Notes: generated by a model not told the origin, from the sequence alone. A stretch of 64,000 nucleotides of DNA from Lysobacteraceae bacterium (GCA_003241895.1 QBLY01000004.1:36724-100723), one strand, 5' to 3'; shown: positions 20,727 to 28,949, counted from the first letter of the stretch. A program made the numbers and translations.

Positions 20727-21893
20727 ATGGCAACACTGAACATGGCACCCCGATCCACCGTGCTGGTAGTCGATGACACCGCCGACAACCTCACCCTGGT
20801 AAGCGGACTGCTGGGCGGCCTCTATACGGTGCGGCTGGCCAATAACGGTGAAAAGGCGCTGGCGATGGCCGCCGGCCACCCGCCGAACCTGATCCTGCTC
20901 GACATCATGATGCCGGGCATGGACGGCTATGAAGTCTGCCGGCGGCTCAAGGACGATCCGCGCACCCGCGATGTCCCGGTGATCTTTCTCACCGCCAAGG
21001 CCGAGATGGCGGACGAGGAGCAGGGGTTCGCGCTGGGCGCCGTGGACTACATCACCAAGCCGATCAGCCCGCCCATCGTCCTGGCGCGGGTGAAGACCCA
21101 TATCGCCCTTCAGGCATTGGCCGACGCCCTGCGGCACAAGAACGAGTACCTGGAACATGAAGTCGAAGAGCGCACCCTGGAAATCGCCGCCATCCAGGAC
21201 GTCACCATCCTGGCGCTGGCATCGCTGGCGGAAACGCGCGACGCCGATACCGGCAACCACATCCGCCGCACCCAGCATTACGTGCAGGCGCTGGCCAGGA
21301 ACCTGCAGGGCCACCCGCGCTTCAGCCACTTCCTCACCGACCGAAATATCACCATGCTTTTCAAATCGGCGCCACTGCACGACATCGGCAAGGTCGGCAT
21401 CCCCGATCGCATCCTGCTCAAGCCCGGGCGCCTGGAGCCTTTTGAATTCGAAATCATGAAAACCCACACCACGGTTGGGCGTGATGCCATCGCCCACGCC
21501 GAACGCTCGCTCGGCACCCCCGTGGCCTTTCTCACCATGGCCAAGGAAATAGCACTCTCACACCAGGAAAAATGGGATGGCAGCGGCTACCCGGAGGCGC
21601 TGGCCGGCGACGCCATACCGATCAGCGCCCGGCTCATGGCCTTGGCCGACGTCTATGATGCGCTGATCAGCCGGCGGGTCTACAAGGAAGGGATGCCGCA
21701 TGAGCAGGCGTCCGAGATCATCCTGGCCGGCAAGGGTTCGCATTTCGACCCGGACGTCGTGGACAGCTTCGCGGCGATCGAGCACGAGTTCCGCGCCATC
21801 GCCCTGCGCTTCAGCGATTCGGACCAGGACATCCAAGACAAAGCCGACTACCTGGGGCTGACCGGACTGAACACGGCGGCCGGCCAGGCTTGA
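20727..21893 (+). CDS. Response regulator with HD-GYP c-di-GMP phosphodiesterase domain (RpfG-like)
   Basis: The 388-residue cytoplasmic protein has an N-terminal receiver (phospho-acceptor D59 in LLDIMMPGMDG) joined by a coiled linker to an HD-GYP domain. The metal pair is H218-D219 in PLHDIGKVGIP, and DGSGYP follows in HQEKWDGSGYPEAL. HD-GYP domains hydrolyse cyclic di-GMP to pGpG or GMP. The ATG at 20727 is preceded by GAAGGAG at 20714-20720; a TTG at 20712 is open but lies upstream of that ribosome binding site. It follows the hybrid kinase gene at 11 bases and resembles RpfC/RpfG pairs of xanthomonads, although no rpfF-like synthase is present here. Confidence 0.93.
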   Translation: MATLNMAPRSTVLVVDDTADNLTLVSGLLGGLYTVRLANNGEKALAMAAGHPPNLILLDIMMPGMDGYEVCRRLKDDPRTRDVPVIFLTAKAEMADEEQGFALGAVDYITKPISPPIVLARVKTHIALQALADALRHKNEYLEHEVEERTLEIAAIQDVTILALASLAETRDADTGNHIRRTQHYVQALARNLQGHPRFSHFLTDRNITMLFKSAPLHDIGKVGIPDRILLKPGRLEPFEFEIMKTHTTVGRDAIAHAERSLGTPVAFLTMAKEIALSHQEKWDGSGYPEALAGDAIPISARLMALADVYDALISRRVYKEGMPHEQASEIILAGKGSHFDPDVVDSFAAIEHEFRAIALRFSDSDQDIQDKADYLGLTGLNTAAGQA

Positions 21894-22002
21894 ACCCGAA
21901 CAAAGCCCGTCCAACGCCGCCGCCCACCAGCGACCAGGGCGACGATGGCGGGATGGATTGGGTGGCTCCAGCAACGAGGACGGCGGTCAAGGTGGAGCTG
22001 CT

Positions 22003-22809
22003 TCAATCATTCGCCAACGGCTGCGTGTGTACCGTTTCCGTCGAGTTCCAGTACCAGTGGAAAAAACCGTTCTTTGCCTGGAGCAGGGTATCGGTCAGCA
22101 AGCTGTCCTGCCGGATGTTCCCCCAGCAGGCTCGCGCGGAATTGCGGTTGTTGTGCAGATCGATGCATTCGGCGTCCGGCAGCGACGGCTTCGGCGGGAT
22201 GTAGAGTGCGCTGCCGCGTGGCACCCACAGATCCGCGAGGCGAATCCTGCTCAACCCGGGCCAATAGCGACCAACGGAAGTGACCAGGGGCATGTCCCGG
22301 TCGATTGAAGCAAAGATGTGCGGGAAATCGTGGTGTTCAAGATCGGTGCACACAACGCTCAACAGCTTGTTCCCGGTATCCTGGTAGGGCGACCAATGCC
22401 CGGCAAAAACACCATACTCGTACTCGATCTGCGAAAGTTTCTGCACCGGGCTCTCGAGGTGTACCGCCTGCCCCTGTTCCACAAGCGTGATGCCAAAAGC
22501 CGCGGCCACGTCGCGCGTCGCCCACAGGGGGGCGTACTCCACTTTGTCGGCAATCAATCCGAGCCGCGTCTCAATGCCGTACGGCGGCGTCTTCTTGACG
22601 CCCTTGACTTGCGAAACAACGTATTCGTTGCCGATCGCGACGCGTGGATCGGTGGGCGCGGCTTGAATGAGATTCGCGCCACGCGGCAGGTTCTTGACGT
22701 AACGAGGCCGGCCACCCTCGTTGTAAAAGTAAGGTGTCTTGGCAAGGTCGACCGCAGCCTCGCTTAGTTCCCTGATGAATACAGGCGTCGCGAGCTTCAT
22801 TTCAGCCAT
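22003..22809 (-). CDS. Protein of unknown function in a low-GC patch
   Basis: About 268 residues from the ATG at 22809, chosen because GGGGTGG lies just upstream; a GTG at 22818 and an ATG at 22800 are also possible. No signal peptide, membrane helix or known motif is visible. The protein is mixed alpha/beta in character, rich in aromatic residues (HWSPYQDTGNK, FFHWYWNST), with cysteines at scattered positions. Two sampled 60-base lines in this gene and the divergent cyclase gene contain about 52-53% GC, against about 63-75% in neighbouring genes. It shares a 156-base divergent control region with the PAS-GGDEF gene, suggesting joint acquisition. I cannot assign a function. Confidence 0.65.
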   Translation of the reverse strand: MAEMKLATPVFIRELSEAAVDLAKTPYFYNEGGRPRYVKNLPRGANLIQAAPTDPRVAIGNEYVVSQVKGVKKTPPYGIETRLGLIADKVEYAPLWATRDVAAAFGITLVEQGQAVHLESPVQKLSQIEYEYGVFAGHWSPYQDTGNKLLSVVCTDLEHHDFPHIFASIDRDMPLVTSVGRYWPGLSRIRLADLWVPRGSALYIPPKPSLPDAECIDLHNNRNSARACWGNIRQDSLLTDTLLQAKNGFFHWYWNSTETVHTQPLAND

Positions 22810-22965
22810 TTCCGCCACCCCTATGGTTGTGCTTCTTGTGGTTTATGCTTGCGTTGCCGACAACGCAACCGCACACCTGCCCGCCATCGCCGCGGGCATT
22901 GCGGTCCTGGCGTCACGCCCGCGGACCAAACTCGATGACTTCGCTTCAATTACCATAGTTGCCTT

Positions 22966-24591
22966 ATGCCTGCCAATTCCAAAGCGCCCCAGCGACTGCT
23001 GCAGCTGCTGCCTGACGTGGTGGTGCAGACGGATGCGCTGTGGGTGATCACCTACTTGAACCCCGCTTGGCACAAGGTCACGGGCCACCCGCTGGATGCG
23101 ACGCTCGGCCAGTCTTTGCTCGACTTCGTGCATCCCGATGACAAGGGCACGTTGAGATCGGGCATGCCGGTATTCCGTTTGCGCTTCGCCGGCTCGGACT
23201 ATCGCTGGATGCGTCTGCAGCTGCAGGCGGAATCTGATTCAGAAGACCGCGTGCTCAGTCGCCAGGGCATGTTGATTGAAATCACCGAGATCACCGAACA
23301 GGTATTGATCGAAGTCCGCCAGCGCTTCCTGCGCTTGCTTGAAACAATCGACGGCGTCGTGTGGGAAGCGGAGCGCGGCGTGGGAAACACCTTCTTAAGC
23401 CCACAAGTCGAGCGCCTTTTCGGCTTTACGGTTGAGGAATGGCGGTCTGATCCAAACTTCTGGCGCGCGCAGGTGCATCCCGATGACCTCCCGGCGGCGC
23501 AAGCCGTAGACGAAGCCGCTTACAACGCAACGAAGAGTTACGCGTACGAGATGAGTTACCGGTTGATTTCCAAATCCGGAAAGGTCGTGTGGGTGCGCGA
23601 TCTTTGCCGCGTTATCGTCGAGCCGAAACGACCGAATCGCATGATCGGCCTGATGATCGACGTGAGCCAACAAAAACAAACCGAACTCGAACTGGTTGAA
23701 TCCGACAACCGTTATGCGCTCGCCACCCGCGGATCCAACGACGGCATCTGGGATTGGAATTTGCAAACGGATGTATTGCATGTCTCTCAGCGCTTCCATG
23801 AAATAGTTGGATTGAGCGATAGCGGAAACCTGCATGATGGCGGCTGGCGCTTTCTTGAGCAGCTCATTGATCCAGATGATCGTGAGCGTGTGCAGGCGGC
23901 CTATCTCAGGCACTTGGCGGGCAACAGTGCAAACTTTTCAGTGGATTTTCGCGCCCGCCACGCATCGGAGCGATTGGCGTGGGTCAACTGGCGAGGAGTT
24001 GCCCATTTCGAACATGGCGTTGCCGTGCGGATGGCCGGCTCACTAAGCGATTTGGCGGAGCGCGGCAGCTCTTATGACTCCTTGACCAACCTGCCTGGCC
24101 GCCCGCTTTTTCGCGATCGCCTGGAGCACGCCATCGCGATTCATCACGATGCTGTGTCGAAAGACGATCCCGCGCTGGCACAAGCGCAAACAACAATGTT
24201 TGCAGTGCTGCTGCTGGATCTCAATCAATTCAAGGCAGTCAATGACACCCTCGGTCACCATGCAGGTGACCAGCTATTGCAGCAGGTTGCCCGCCGACTC
24301 GAATCCAGCGTACGCGCTTCCGACCTTGTCGCGCGCATGAGTGGTGATGAATTCAACGTGCTGCTTGAATCCGCCGACCTCACCAGTGCAACCGCCAGGG
24401 CGGAACAAATCGCCGCCGCCCTGGCCGTGCCCTATCAGCTCGGCGAGCACACCGTGAGAAGCGGCGCAAGCATTGGCGTTGTCAGCAGCCAGGCCGGCTT
24501 CGCGACAACCGATGCCTACCTGCGCGCCGCGGACGCTGCCATGTATCAAGCCAAGAGTGATCGATTGGGTGTGTTTGTTTTTGCCGGCTGA
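22966..24591 (+). CDS. PAS-domain diguanylate cyclase
   Basis: The 541-residue protein has three consecutive PAS/PAC domains (about 8-115, 118-240, 245-375) and a C-terminal GGDEF domain. Its active-site loop reads SGDEF at 459-463 (RMSGDEFNVLL). Ser for the first Gly is a substitution seen in functional cyclases, so activity is likely; the inhibitory-site RxxD is not evident. No membrane segment is present. The codon and base composition are lower in GC than the surroundings, as in the divergent unidentified gene, pointing to horizontal acquisition of the pair. CATAGT lies six bases before the ATG, a weaker version of the leaderless pattern seen elsewhere. Confidence 0.88.
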   Translation: MPANSKAPQRLLQLLPDVVVQTDALWVITYLNPAWHKVTGHPLDATLGQSLLDFVHPDDKGTLRSGMPVFRLRFAGSDYRWMRLQLQAESDSEDRVLSRQGMLIEITEITEQVLIEVRQRFLRLLETIDGVVWEAERGVGNTFLSPQVERLFGFTVEEWRSDPNFWRAQVHPDDLPAAQAVDEAAYNATKSYAYEMSYRLISKSGKVVWVRDLCRVIVEPKRPNRMIGLMIDVSQQKQTELELVESDNRYALATRGSNDGIWDWNLQTDVLHVSQRFHEIVGLSDSGNLHDGGWRFLEQLIDPDDRERVQAAYLRHLAGNSANFSVDFRARHASERLAWVNWRGVAHFEHGVAVRMAGSLSDLAERGSSYDSLTNLPGRPLFRDRLEHAIAIHHDAVSKDDPALAQAQTTMFAVLLLDLNQFKAVNDTLGHHAGDQLLQQVARRLESSVRASDLVARMSGDEFNVLLESADLTSATARAEQIAAALAVPYQLGEHTVRSGASIGVVSSQAGFATTDAYLRAADAAMYQAKSDRLGVFVFAG

Positions 24592-24818
24592 AGTCCGACA
24601 CCACTGCTGAAAGGCATTTGCAAAACCGGCGTCCCCGCCACGAGCATGTCCAAGGCCCAGCATTTCGTCGTCACGGAACCAACAAGGTCTGGACCTCCGG
24701 TGCTTGCAGTGGCGGTCTGCCCACGGGTGGGCCGGGTTTGGCCCATTTGGCCGTGTTAAGCAATTGTTGCCGTTATTCAGGTTATGCTTGATGAAAAGCG
24801 CATAACCCACTGGCATAC

Positions 24819-25256
24819 ATGGCAAACCTGAACCCTCTCCTGCCCCTCCCTCTGCCGCTGGCCAGCTTGGCGTGGCTGACCGGCTTCCGCCGCGTGCCCG
24901 ACAACTGCGTGGTTACCGTGCACCGCTTCGGCCGGTTCGTGCGGGCCCTGGGCGCCGGCTGGCGCTGGACCTTGCCGGGACTGGACCAGTTGGGCCAGCC
25001 GGTCTGCCTGATCGGCCACCACCTCGACATACCGGACGCCACCGGCGCCCACGCCGAGCTGTACTACCAGATTCTCGACCCGGCCCAGGCCGGCGAAGCC
25101 CTGGACCGGGTGGACGCCCTGGTCACCGACCACACCCGCGCCGCCCTGGCCACCCTGGGCGCCCGCCCGCTGGCCGACGCCCTCAAGGCCGAACTCAACC
25201 AGCGCGTCAGCCGCATGGGCCTGCGCGTCATCCGCTGCTCCCTCCACGCCGCCTGA
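24819..25256 (+). CDS. Small SPFH/band 7-like protein
   Basis: The 145-residue protein aligns by eye with the core of stomatin/prohibitin (SPFH) domains. NCVVTVHRFGRFVRALGAGW matches the family's RFGRY-LxPG segment, followed by PGLDQLGQPVCLIGHHLDIP. YYQILDPAQAGEALDRVD corresponds to the YRVxDP strand, and a helix like the family's oligomerisation region comes after it. The usual N-terminal membrane anchor is reduced to a weak hydrophobic stretch (LLPLPLPLASLAWL), and the long C-terminal coiled coil is missing, so this is a minimal or truncated member. Its stop codon overlaps the outermost base of the second palindrome. SPFH identification is moderately secure; the role is unknown. Confidence 0.7.
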   Translation: MANLNPLLPLPLPLASLAWLTGFRRVPDNCVVTVHRFGRFVRALGAGWRWTLPGLDQLGQPVCLIGHHLDIPDATGAHAELYYQILDPAQAGEALDRVDALVTDHTRAALATLGARPLADALKAELNQRVSRMGLRVIRCSLHAA

Positions 25257-25310
25257 AATGGGGTCAGAGAACATATTTGTTTGAAACAAATATATTCTCT
25301 GACCCCATTT
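25256..25310. repeat. 47-bp GGGGTCAGAG palindrome, copy 2
   Basis: Arms 25260-25282 and 25284-25306 pair around a single central base, with one C:A mismatch at 25272/25294. AAAT and ATTT flanks extend the pairing to 27 bp. Over the 47-bp core it differs from the copy at 2895-2941 at one base only. It abuts the stop codon of the SPFH gene and lies 19 bases before rsmG, so it could terminate the upstream transcript. Confidence 0.9.
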
Positions 25311-25328
25311 CGCCGTGACAATGGGGGT

Positions 25329-25976
25329 ATGAATCCGCTTTCTTATTTGTTGCCCGAGCTTGAGTCGGGGCTTGTGGCGCTGGGCCTGCCGGCGCAGCCG
25401 CTGGCGGGGCGCCTGCTCGACTACCTGGCGCTGCTTGATCGCTGGAACAAGACCTACAACCTCACCGCCGTACGTGATCCGCGCGCGATGCTGACCCGCC
25501 ACCTGCTCGACTCGCTGTCCATGTGGCCGCACGTGGGTGACGGGCCGCTGGCCGACCTCGGCACCGGGCCCGGCCTGCCCGGCATCCCGCTGGCCATGGC
25601 CTGCCCCGGCCTGCAGGTCACGCTGGTAGAAAGCAATGGCAAGAAAGCCCGCTTCCTGCGCGAAGCCGTGCGCAGCCTGGGCCTGGCCAACGCCCGGGTG
25701 CTCGAATCGCGCGCCGAAGCGGTGGCCGAACCCGGCGCCTATGGCCAGATCACCGCGCGCGCCATGGACACGCTGGCCGGCATCCTGGCCGTGGGCGGCC
25801 ACCTGCTGGCCCCGGGCGGCCGCCTGCTGGCCATGAAGGGCCAGCGCCCCGACGCCGAGATCGCCGCCCTGCCCCCGGGTTGGCGGGTCGAATCGCTGCA
25901 GCCGCTGGCCGTTCCGGGCCTGGACGGCGACCGTCATCTGGTCTGCGTCACCCGCGAGCCGCCGCAGGCGGCATAA
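25329..25976 (+). CDS. rsmG: 16S rRNA (guanine527-N7)-methyltransferase
   Basis: RsmG (GidB) methylates G527 of 16S rRNA using S-adenosylmethionine; its loss gives low-level streptomycin resistance in other bacteria. The 215-residue length fits. The N-terminal [17 protein letters not shown] is diagnostic, followed by the SAM-binding motif [16 protein letters not shown] near residue 75 and [12 protein letters not shown]. It precedes parA and parB, an order conserved near the replication origin in many proteobacteria. The start ATG lacks a good ribosome binding site but has GACAAT six bases upstream, a relaxed version of the leaderless pattern. Confidence 0.95.
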   Translation: MNPLSYLLPELESGLVALGLPAQPLAGRLLDYLALLDRWNKTYNLTAVRDPRAMLTRHLLDSLSMWPHVGDGPLADLGTGPGLPGIPLAMACPGLQVTLVESNGKKARFLREAVRSLGLANARVLESRAEAVAEPGAYGQITARAMDTLAGILAVGGHLLAPGGRLLAMKGQRPDAEIAALPPGWRVESLQPLAVPGLDGDRHLVCVTREPPQAA

Positions 25977-26057
25977 TCCCAAGTCCGGGCCGACGCATCG
26001 CCGACTCCCGTTTGTTAACCAACCACCGGGCCGAAGGGCGCGGCGCCAGGAGACTGC

Positions 26058-26837
26058 ATGGGTCGCATCATCGCCATCGCCAACCAGAAAGGCGGAGTGG
26101 GCAAGACCACCACCGCCGTGAACCTGGCCGCCGCGCTGGCCGCGGTCCCGCGCAAGGTGCTGCTGGTGGACATGGACCCGCAGGGCAACGCCACCATGGC
26201 TTCGGGCGTGGACAAGCGCGAGCTTGAAAACTCCACCTGCGAAGTGCTGCTGGCGGAGTGCCCCGCCAGCGCCGCCATCGTCAAGACCGCCGAAGGCTAC
26301 GACCTTCTGCCGGGCAACATCGACCTCACCGCGGCCGAGATCAGGCTGATGGATGAAAGCGCGCGCGAGCAGCGGCTCAAGAACGCGCTGGGGCCCATCC
26401 GCGACAACTACGACTACATCCTCATCGACTGCCCGCCGTCGCTGTCCCTGCTGACGCTCAACGCGCTGGCCGTGGCCGACGGCGTCATTGTGCCCATGCA
26501 GTGCGAATACTTCGCGCTCGAGGGCCTGAGCTCGCTGGTGGACACCATCAACGCGCTCAAGGGCAAGCTCAACCCGGCGCTGGAAATCGACGGCATCGTG
26601 CGCACCATGTTCGACGTGCGAAACAACCTCGCCAACGCGGTGTCGGGCGAGCTCACCAAGCATTTCGGCGACAAGGTTTTCCGCTCGATCATCCCGCGCA
26701 ACGTGCGCCTGGCCGAGGCGCCCAGCCACGGCCAAAGCATCGTCGGCTATGACCGGGCTTCGCGCGGCGGCATCGCCTACCTGGGCCTGGCCGGCGAGAT
26801 CGTGCGGCGCGAGAAGAAGTTGAAGGAGTCAGCATGA
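26058..26837 (+). CDS. parA: Chromosome partitioning ATPase ParA
   Basis: The 259-residue ParA/Soj ATPase has the deviant Walker A motif KGGVGKTT at residues 11-18, LLVDMDPQGNAT (Walker A-prime region) and LIDCPPSL (Walker B). It binds non-specific DNA in its ATP state and moves ParB-parS complexes toward the cell poles. AGGAG precedes the ATG by five bases. Its stop overlaps the parB start (ATGA at 26834-26837), giving translational coupling. The rsmG-parA-parB order suggests the chromosomal rather than a plasmid system and a position not far from oriC. I found no parS consensus site in the window. Confidence 0.95.
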   Translation: MGRIIAIANQKGGVGKTTTAVNLAAALAAVPRKVLLVDMDPQGNATMASGVDKRELENSTCEVLLAECPASAAIVKTAEGYDLLPGNIDLTAAEIRLMDESAREQRLKNALGPIRDNYDYILIDCPPSLSLLTLNALAVADGVIVPMQCEYFALEGLSSLVDTINALKGKLNPALEIDGIVRTMFDVRNNLANAVSGELTKHFGDKVFRSIIPRNVRLAEAPSHGQSIVGYDRASRGGIAYLGLAGEIVRREKKLKESA

Positions 26838-27742
26838 GCACCAAGAAGCGCGGCCTTGGCCGCGGCCTGGAGGCCCTGCTGGGCACCGGCAACAAGGGCG
26901 CGGCACCGTCGGCCGAAACGGAGGACGCCGGTGAAGGCATGCGTACGCTGCCCATCGACGCCATGCAGCCTGGCAAGTACCAGCCGCGCACCGGCATGGA
27001 TCCGGACAAGCTCACCGAGCTGGCCGAGTCCATCAAGGCCCAGGGCCTGATCCAGCCGATCGTGGTGCGCGACATCGGCACCGGCAAGGACGGCAAGCCG
27101 CGCTACGAGATCATCGCCGGCGAACGCCGCTGGCGCGCCGCCACCCAGGCCGGACTGACCGATATCCCGGTGGTGCTGCGCGAAGTGGACGACCGCGCCG
27201 TGATTGCCATGGCGCTGATCGAGAACATCCAGCGCGAAGACCTCAACCCGCTGGAAGAAGCCCAGGCGCTGAGCCGGCTGATCGACGAATTCTCCCTCAC
27301 CCACCAGCAGGCCGCCGAGGCCGTCGGCCGTTCCCGCGCCGCGGTGTCCAACCTGCTGCGCCTGCTCGAGTTGCCCGACGGCATCCGCAAGCTGCTGGAA
27401 GAAAAAGCGCTGGAAATGGGCCATGCCCGCGCCCTGCTGACGCTGGCGCCCGCAGCGGCGCTGCAGCTGGCGCGCGAAGCCGTGGCCGAGGGCTGGTCGG
27501 TGCGCGAGGTTGAGCGCCGCGCACAGATGCTGGGCAAGGGCCAGATCCCCGGCAAGGCCGTGGCCAAGACGAACGGCAAGAAAGTGGACGCCGACATTGC
27601 TGCACTTGAGCGCGAACTGTCGGAAAAACTCAGCGCCAAGGTCGCCGTGCAGCACGGCCGCGGTGGCCGCGGCAAGCTGGTGATCAGCTACCACGGCCTG
27701 GACACGCTGGACGGCATCCTCGAGCGCTTGCGCGGCAGCTGA
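26834..27742 (+). CDS. parB: Chromosome partitioning protein ParB
   Basis: The 302-residue ParB has a basic N-terminal patch (KKRGLGRGLEALLG) that stimulates ParA. The ParB/Srx CTP-binding core follows, containing GERRWRAATQAG and ENIQREDLNPLEEA. The helix-turn-helix region (LTHQQAAEAVGRSRAAVSN) recognises parS, and a C-terminal dimerisation domain closes the protein. All hallmark motifs of chromosomal ParB are intact. It overlaps parA by four bases and is followed four bases later by the GTG of the glycosyltransferase gene. Confidence 0.95.
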   Translation: MSTKKRGLGRGLEALLGTGNKGAAPSAETEDAGEGMRTLPIDAMQPGKYQPRTGMDPDKLTELAESIKAQGLIQPIVVRDIGTGKDGKPRYEIIAGERRWRAATQAGLTDIPVVLREVDDRAVIAMALIENIQREDLNPLEEAQALSRLIDEFSLTHQQAAEAVGRSRAAVSNLLRLLELPDGIRKLLEEKALEMGHARALLTLAPAAALQLAREAVAEGWSVREVERRAQMLGKGQIPGKAVAKTNGKKVDADIAALERELSEKLSAKVAVQHGRGGRGKLVISYHGLDTLDGILERLRGS

Positions 27743-27745
27743 CCC

Positions 27746-28471
27746 GTGGACCAGCCGCAACTTTCCGTCGTCATCCCCGCCTTCAACGAGGCAGGCAACG
27801 TGGCTGCGCTGCTGGCCGAAACCCTGGCGGCGCTGCGCGGCGTGGTGGCCTTCGAAGTGATCTTCGTCGACGACCACAGCCGCGACGGCACGCTTGCGGC
27901 GCTGCAGGCCGCCAAGGCGGACACGCCCGAGCTGCGCGTCATCGCCCACGCCACCCAGAGCGGCCAGAGCACCGCCATCCGCACCGGCGTGAAAGCCGCG
28001 CGCGGCGCCTGGATCGCCACCCTGGACGGCGACGGCCAGAACGACCCGGCCGACCTGCCAAAGCTGTTGGCCGCACGCGACGCGGGCGCCGCCGGGGTAA
28101 AGCTTTACGCCGGCTGGCGCGTGAACCGCCAGGACACCGGCAGCAAGAAATGGGCCTCCAAATGGGCCAACGGCATCCGCTCAAGCCTGCTGCACGACGC
28201 AACGCCCGACACCGGCTGCGGCACCAAGCTGTTCGAACGCGCCGCCTTCCTCGACCTGCCCTGGTTCGACCACATGCACCGCTACCTGCCGGCCCTGATG
28301 CAGCGCGCCGGCTGGCAGACCGTGTCGGTCCCGGTGAACCACCGGCCACGGGGCGCCGGCGCCTCGAAGTACACCAACCTGGGCCGCGCCATCGTTGGCG
28401 TCCGCGACCTGATGGGCGTGGCCTGGCTGATCAAGCGCAGCAAGCTCACCGCCACCCGCGAACTGGAGTAA
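27746..28471 (+). CDS. Glycosyltransferase family 2 (dolichol-phosphate mannose synthase-like)
   Basis: The 241-residue GT-A fold enzyme begins SVVIPAFNEAGNV, with FVDDHSRDGT (nucleotide-binding Asp) near residue 40 and LDGDGQNDPAD near residue 93 as the metal-binding region. This is the DPM1/ArnC-like group that transfers a sugar from a nucleotide to polyprenyl phosphate. There are no C-terminal membrane helices, so it is the soluble or peripheral type. It starts with GTG, four bases after parB, and is followed four bases later by the LABN gene. That pair usually supplies lipid-linked sugars for envelope glycan or lipid A modification; the specific sugar is unknown. Confidence 0.87.
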   Translation: MDQPQLSVVIPAFNEAGNVAALLAETLAALRGVVAFEVIFVDDHSRDGTLAALQAAKADTPELRVIAHATQSGQSTAIRTGVKAARGAWIATLDGDGQNDPADLPKLLAARDAGAAGVKLYAGWRVNRQDTGSKKWASKWANGIRSSLLHDATPDTGCGTKLFERAAFLDLPWFDHMHRYLPALMQRAGWQTVSVPVNHRPRGAGASKYTNLGRAIVGVRDLMGVAWLIKRSKLTATRELE

Positions 28472-28475
28472 TCCC

Positions 28476-28802
28476 ATGAATGACGAGATCGTCTGGCTGG
28501 CCTGGACCGGCCTGCACGTCACGCCGTGGAAGCTGATCGGCTACACCGGTGCCCTGATGTTCGGCGGCCGCTGGGTGCTGCAGTTCATCGCCTCCCGGCG
28601 CGCCGGCAAGCCGGTGATCCCGCGGATGTTCTGGTACATGAGCCTGGTGGGCAGCTTCATGACCCTGGCCTACTTCACCCTGTCGGCCAAGCAGGACTCG
28701 GTGGGGGTGCTGCAGAACCTGTTCCCCAGCTTCACCGCCGCCTACAGCCTGTACCTGGACATCAGGCACCGCGGCTGGCGCCGCGACCGTGCCGAGCACT
28801 AA
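28476..28802 (+). CDS. Lipid A biosynthesis N-terminal domain (LABN) membrane protein
   Basis: The 108-residue protein has about three transmembrane helices and the LABN family signature: WKLIGYTGALMFGGRWVLQF, then PRMFWYMSLVGSFMTLAYF and LQNLFPSFTAAYSLYLDIRH. Such small proteins are encoded with GT2 enzymes and are thought to help flip or present polyprenyl-linked sugars. GGAG precedes the ATG. It closes the run that began with rsmG or parA. No separate ArnT-like glycosyltransferase follows, so the final acceptor step must be encoded elsewhere. Confidence 0.85.
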   Translation: MNDEIVWLAWTGLHVTPWKLIGYTGALMFGGRWVLQFIASRRAGKPVIPRMFWYMSLVGSFMTLAYFTLSAKQDSVGVLQNLFPSFTAAYSLYLDIRHRGWRRDRAEH

Positions 28803-28810
28803 GGCCTTTT

Positions 28811-28904
28811 TGCCACGGATTTACACGGATAAACACGGATAAGGCAAGAGAAATTCGAATTATATCAATGCTTTATCCGTGTTCATCCGCGCGGATCCGC
28901 GACC
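28811..28904. repeat. Imperfect inverted repeat with phased CGGAT triplets (MITE/REP-like)
   Basis: The arm at 28811-28844 matches the reverse complement of 28871-28904 at 25 of 34 positions, with a 26-base AT-rich centre. Each arm contains GGAT three times at exact 10-base intervals, giving helical phasing. It lies just after the LABN stop and before the rpmB promoter, in the 323-base gap 28803-29125. CACGGATTTACACGGATAA-type sequences are, from memory, found dispersed in unrelated genomes. Its function is unknown. Confidence 0.7.
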
Positions 28905-28920
28905 AAACAGCCCTAAGTGA

Positions 28921-28949
28921 TTGCCGGAGAAGGGGAAGGTGGGCATAAT
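28921..28949 (+). promoter_or_regulatory. Sigma70-type promoter for rpmB-rpmG
   Basis: TTGCCG (28921-28926) and CATAAT (28944-28949) are separated by exactly 17 bases. The start point would fall near 28956, leaving a 5' leader of about 170 bases before rpmB. This GC-rich leader occupies the rest of the gap; I see no open frame in it with coding character. Confidence 0.6.

Noticed and set aside
24780..24807. GGTTATGC/GCATAACC inverted repeat before the SPFH gene as a firm operator
   Set aside because: Eight-base dyads with a loop of this size are expected several times by chance in 64 kb; kept only as a mention.
25977..27745. parS sites expected near parAB
   Set aside because: No sequence close to the TGTTTCACGTGAAACA consensus was found by reading either strand.
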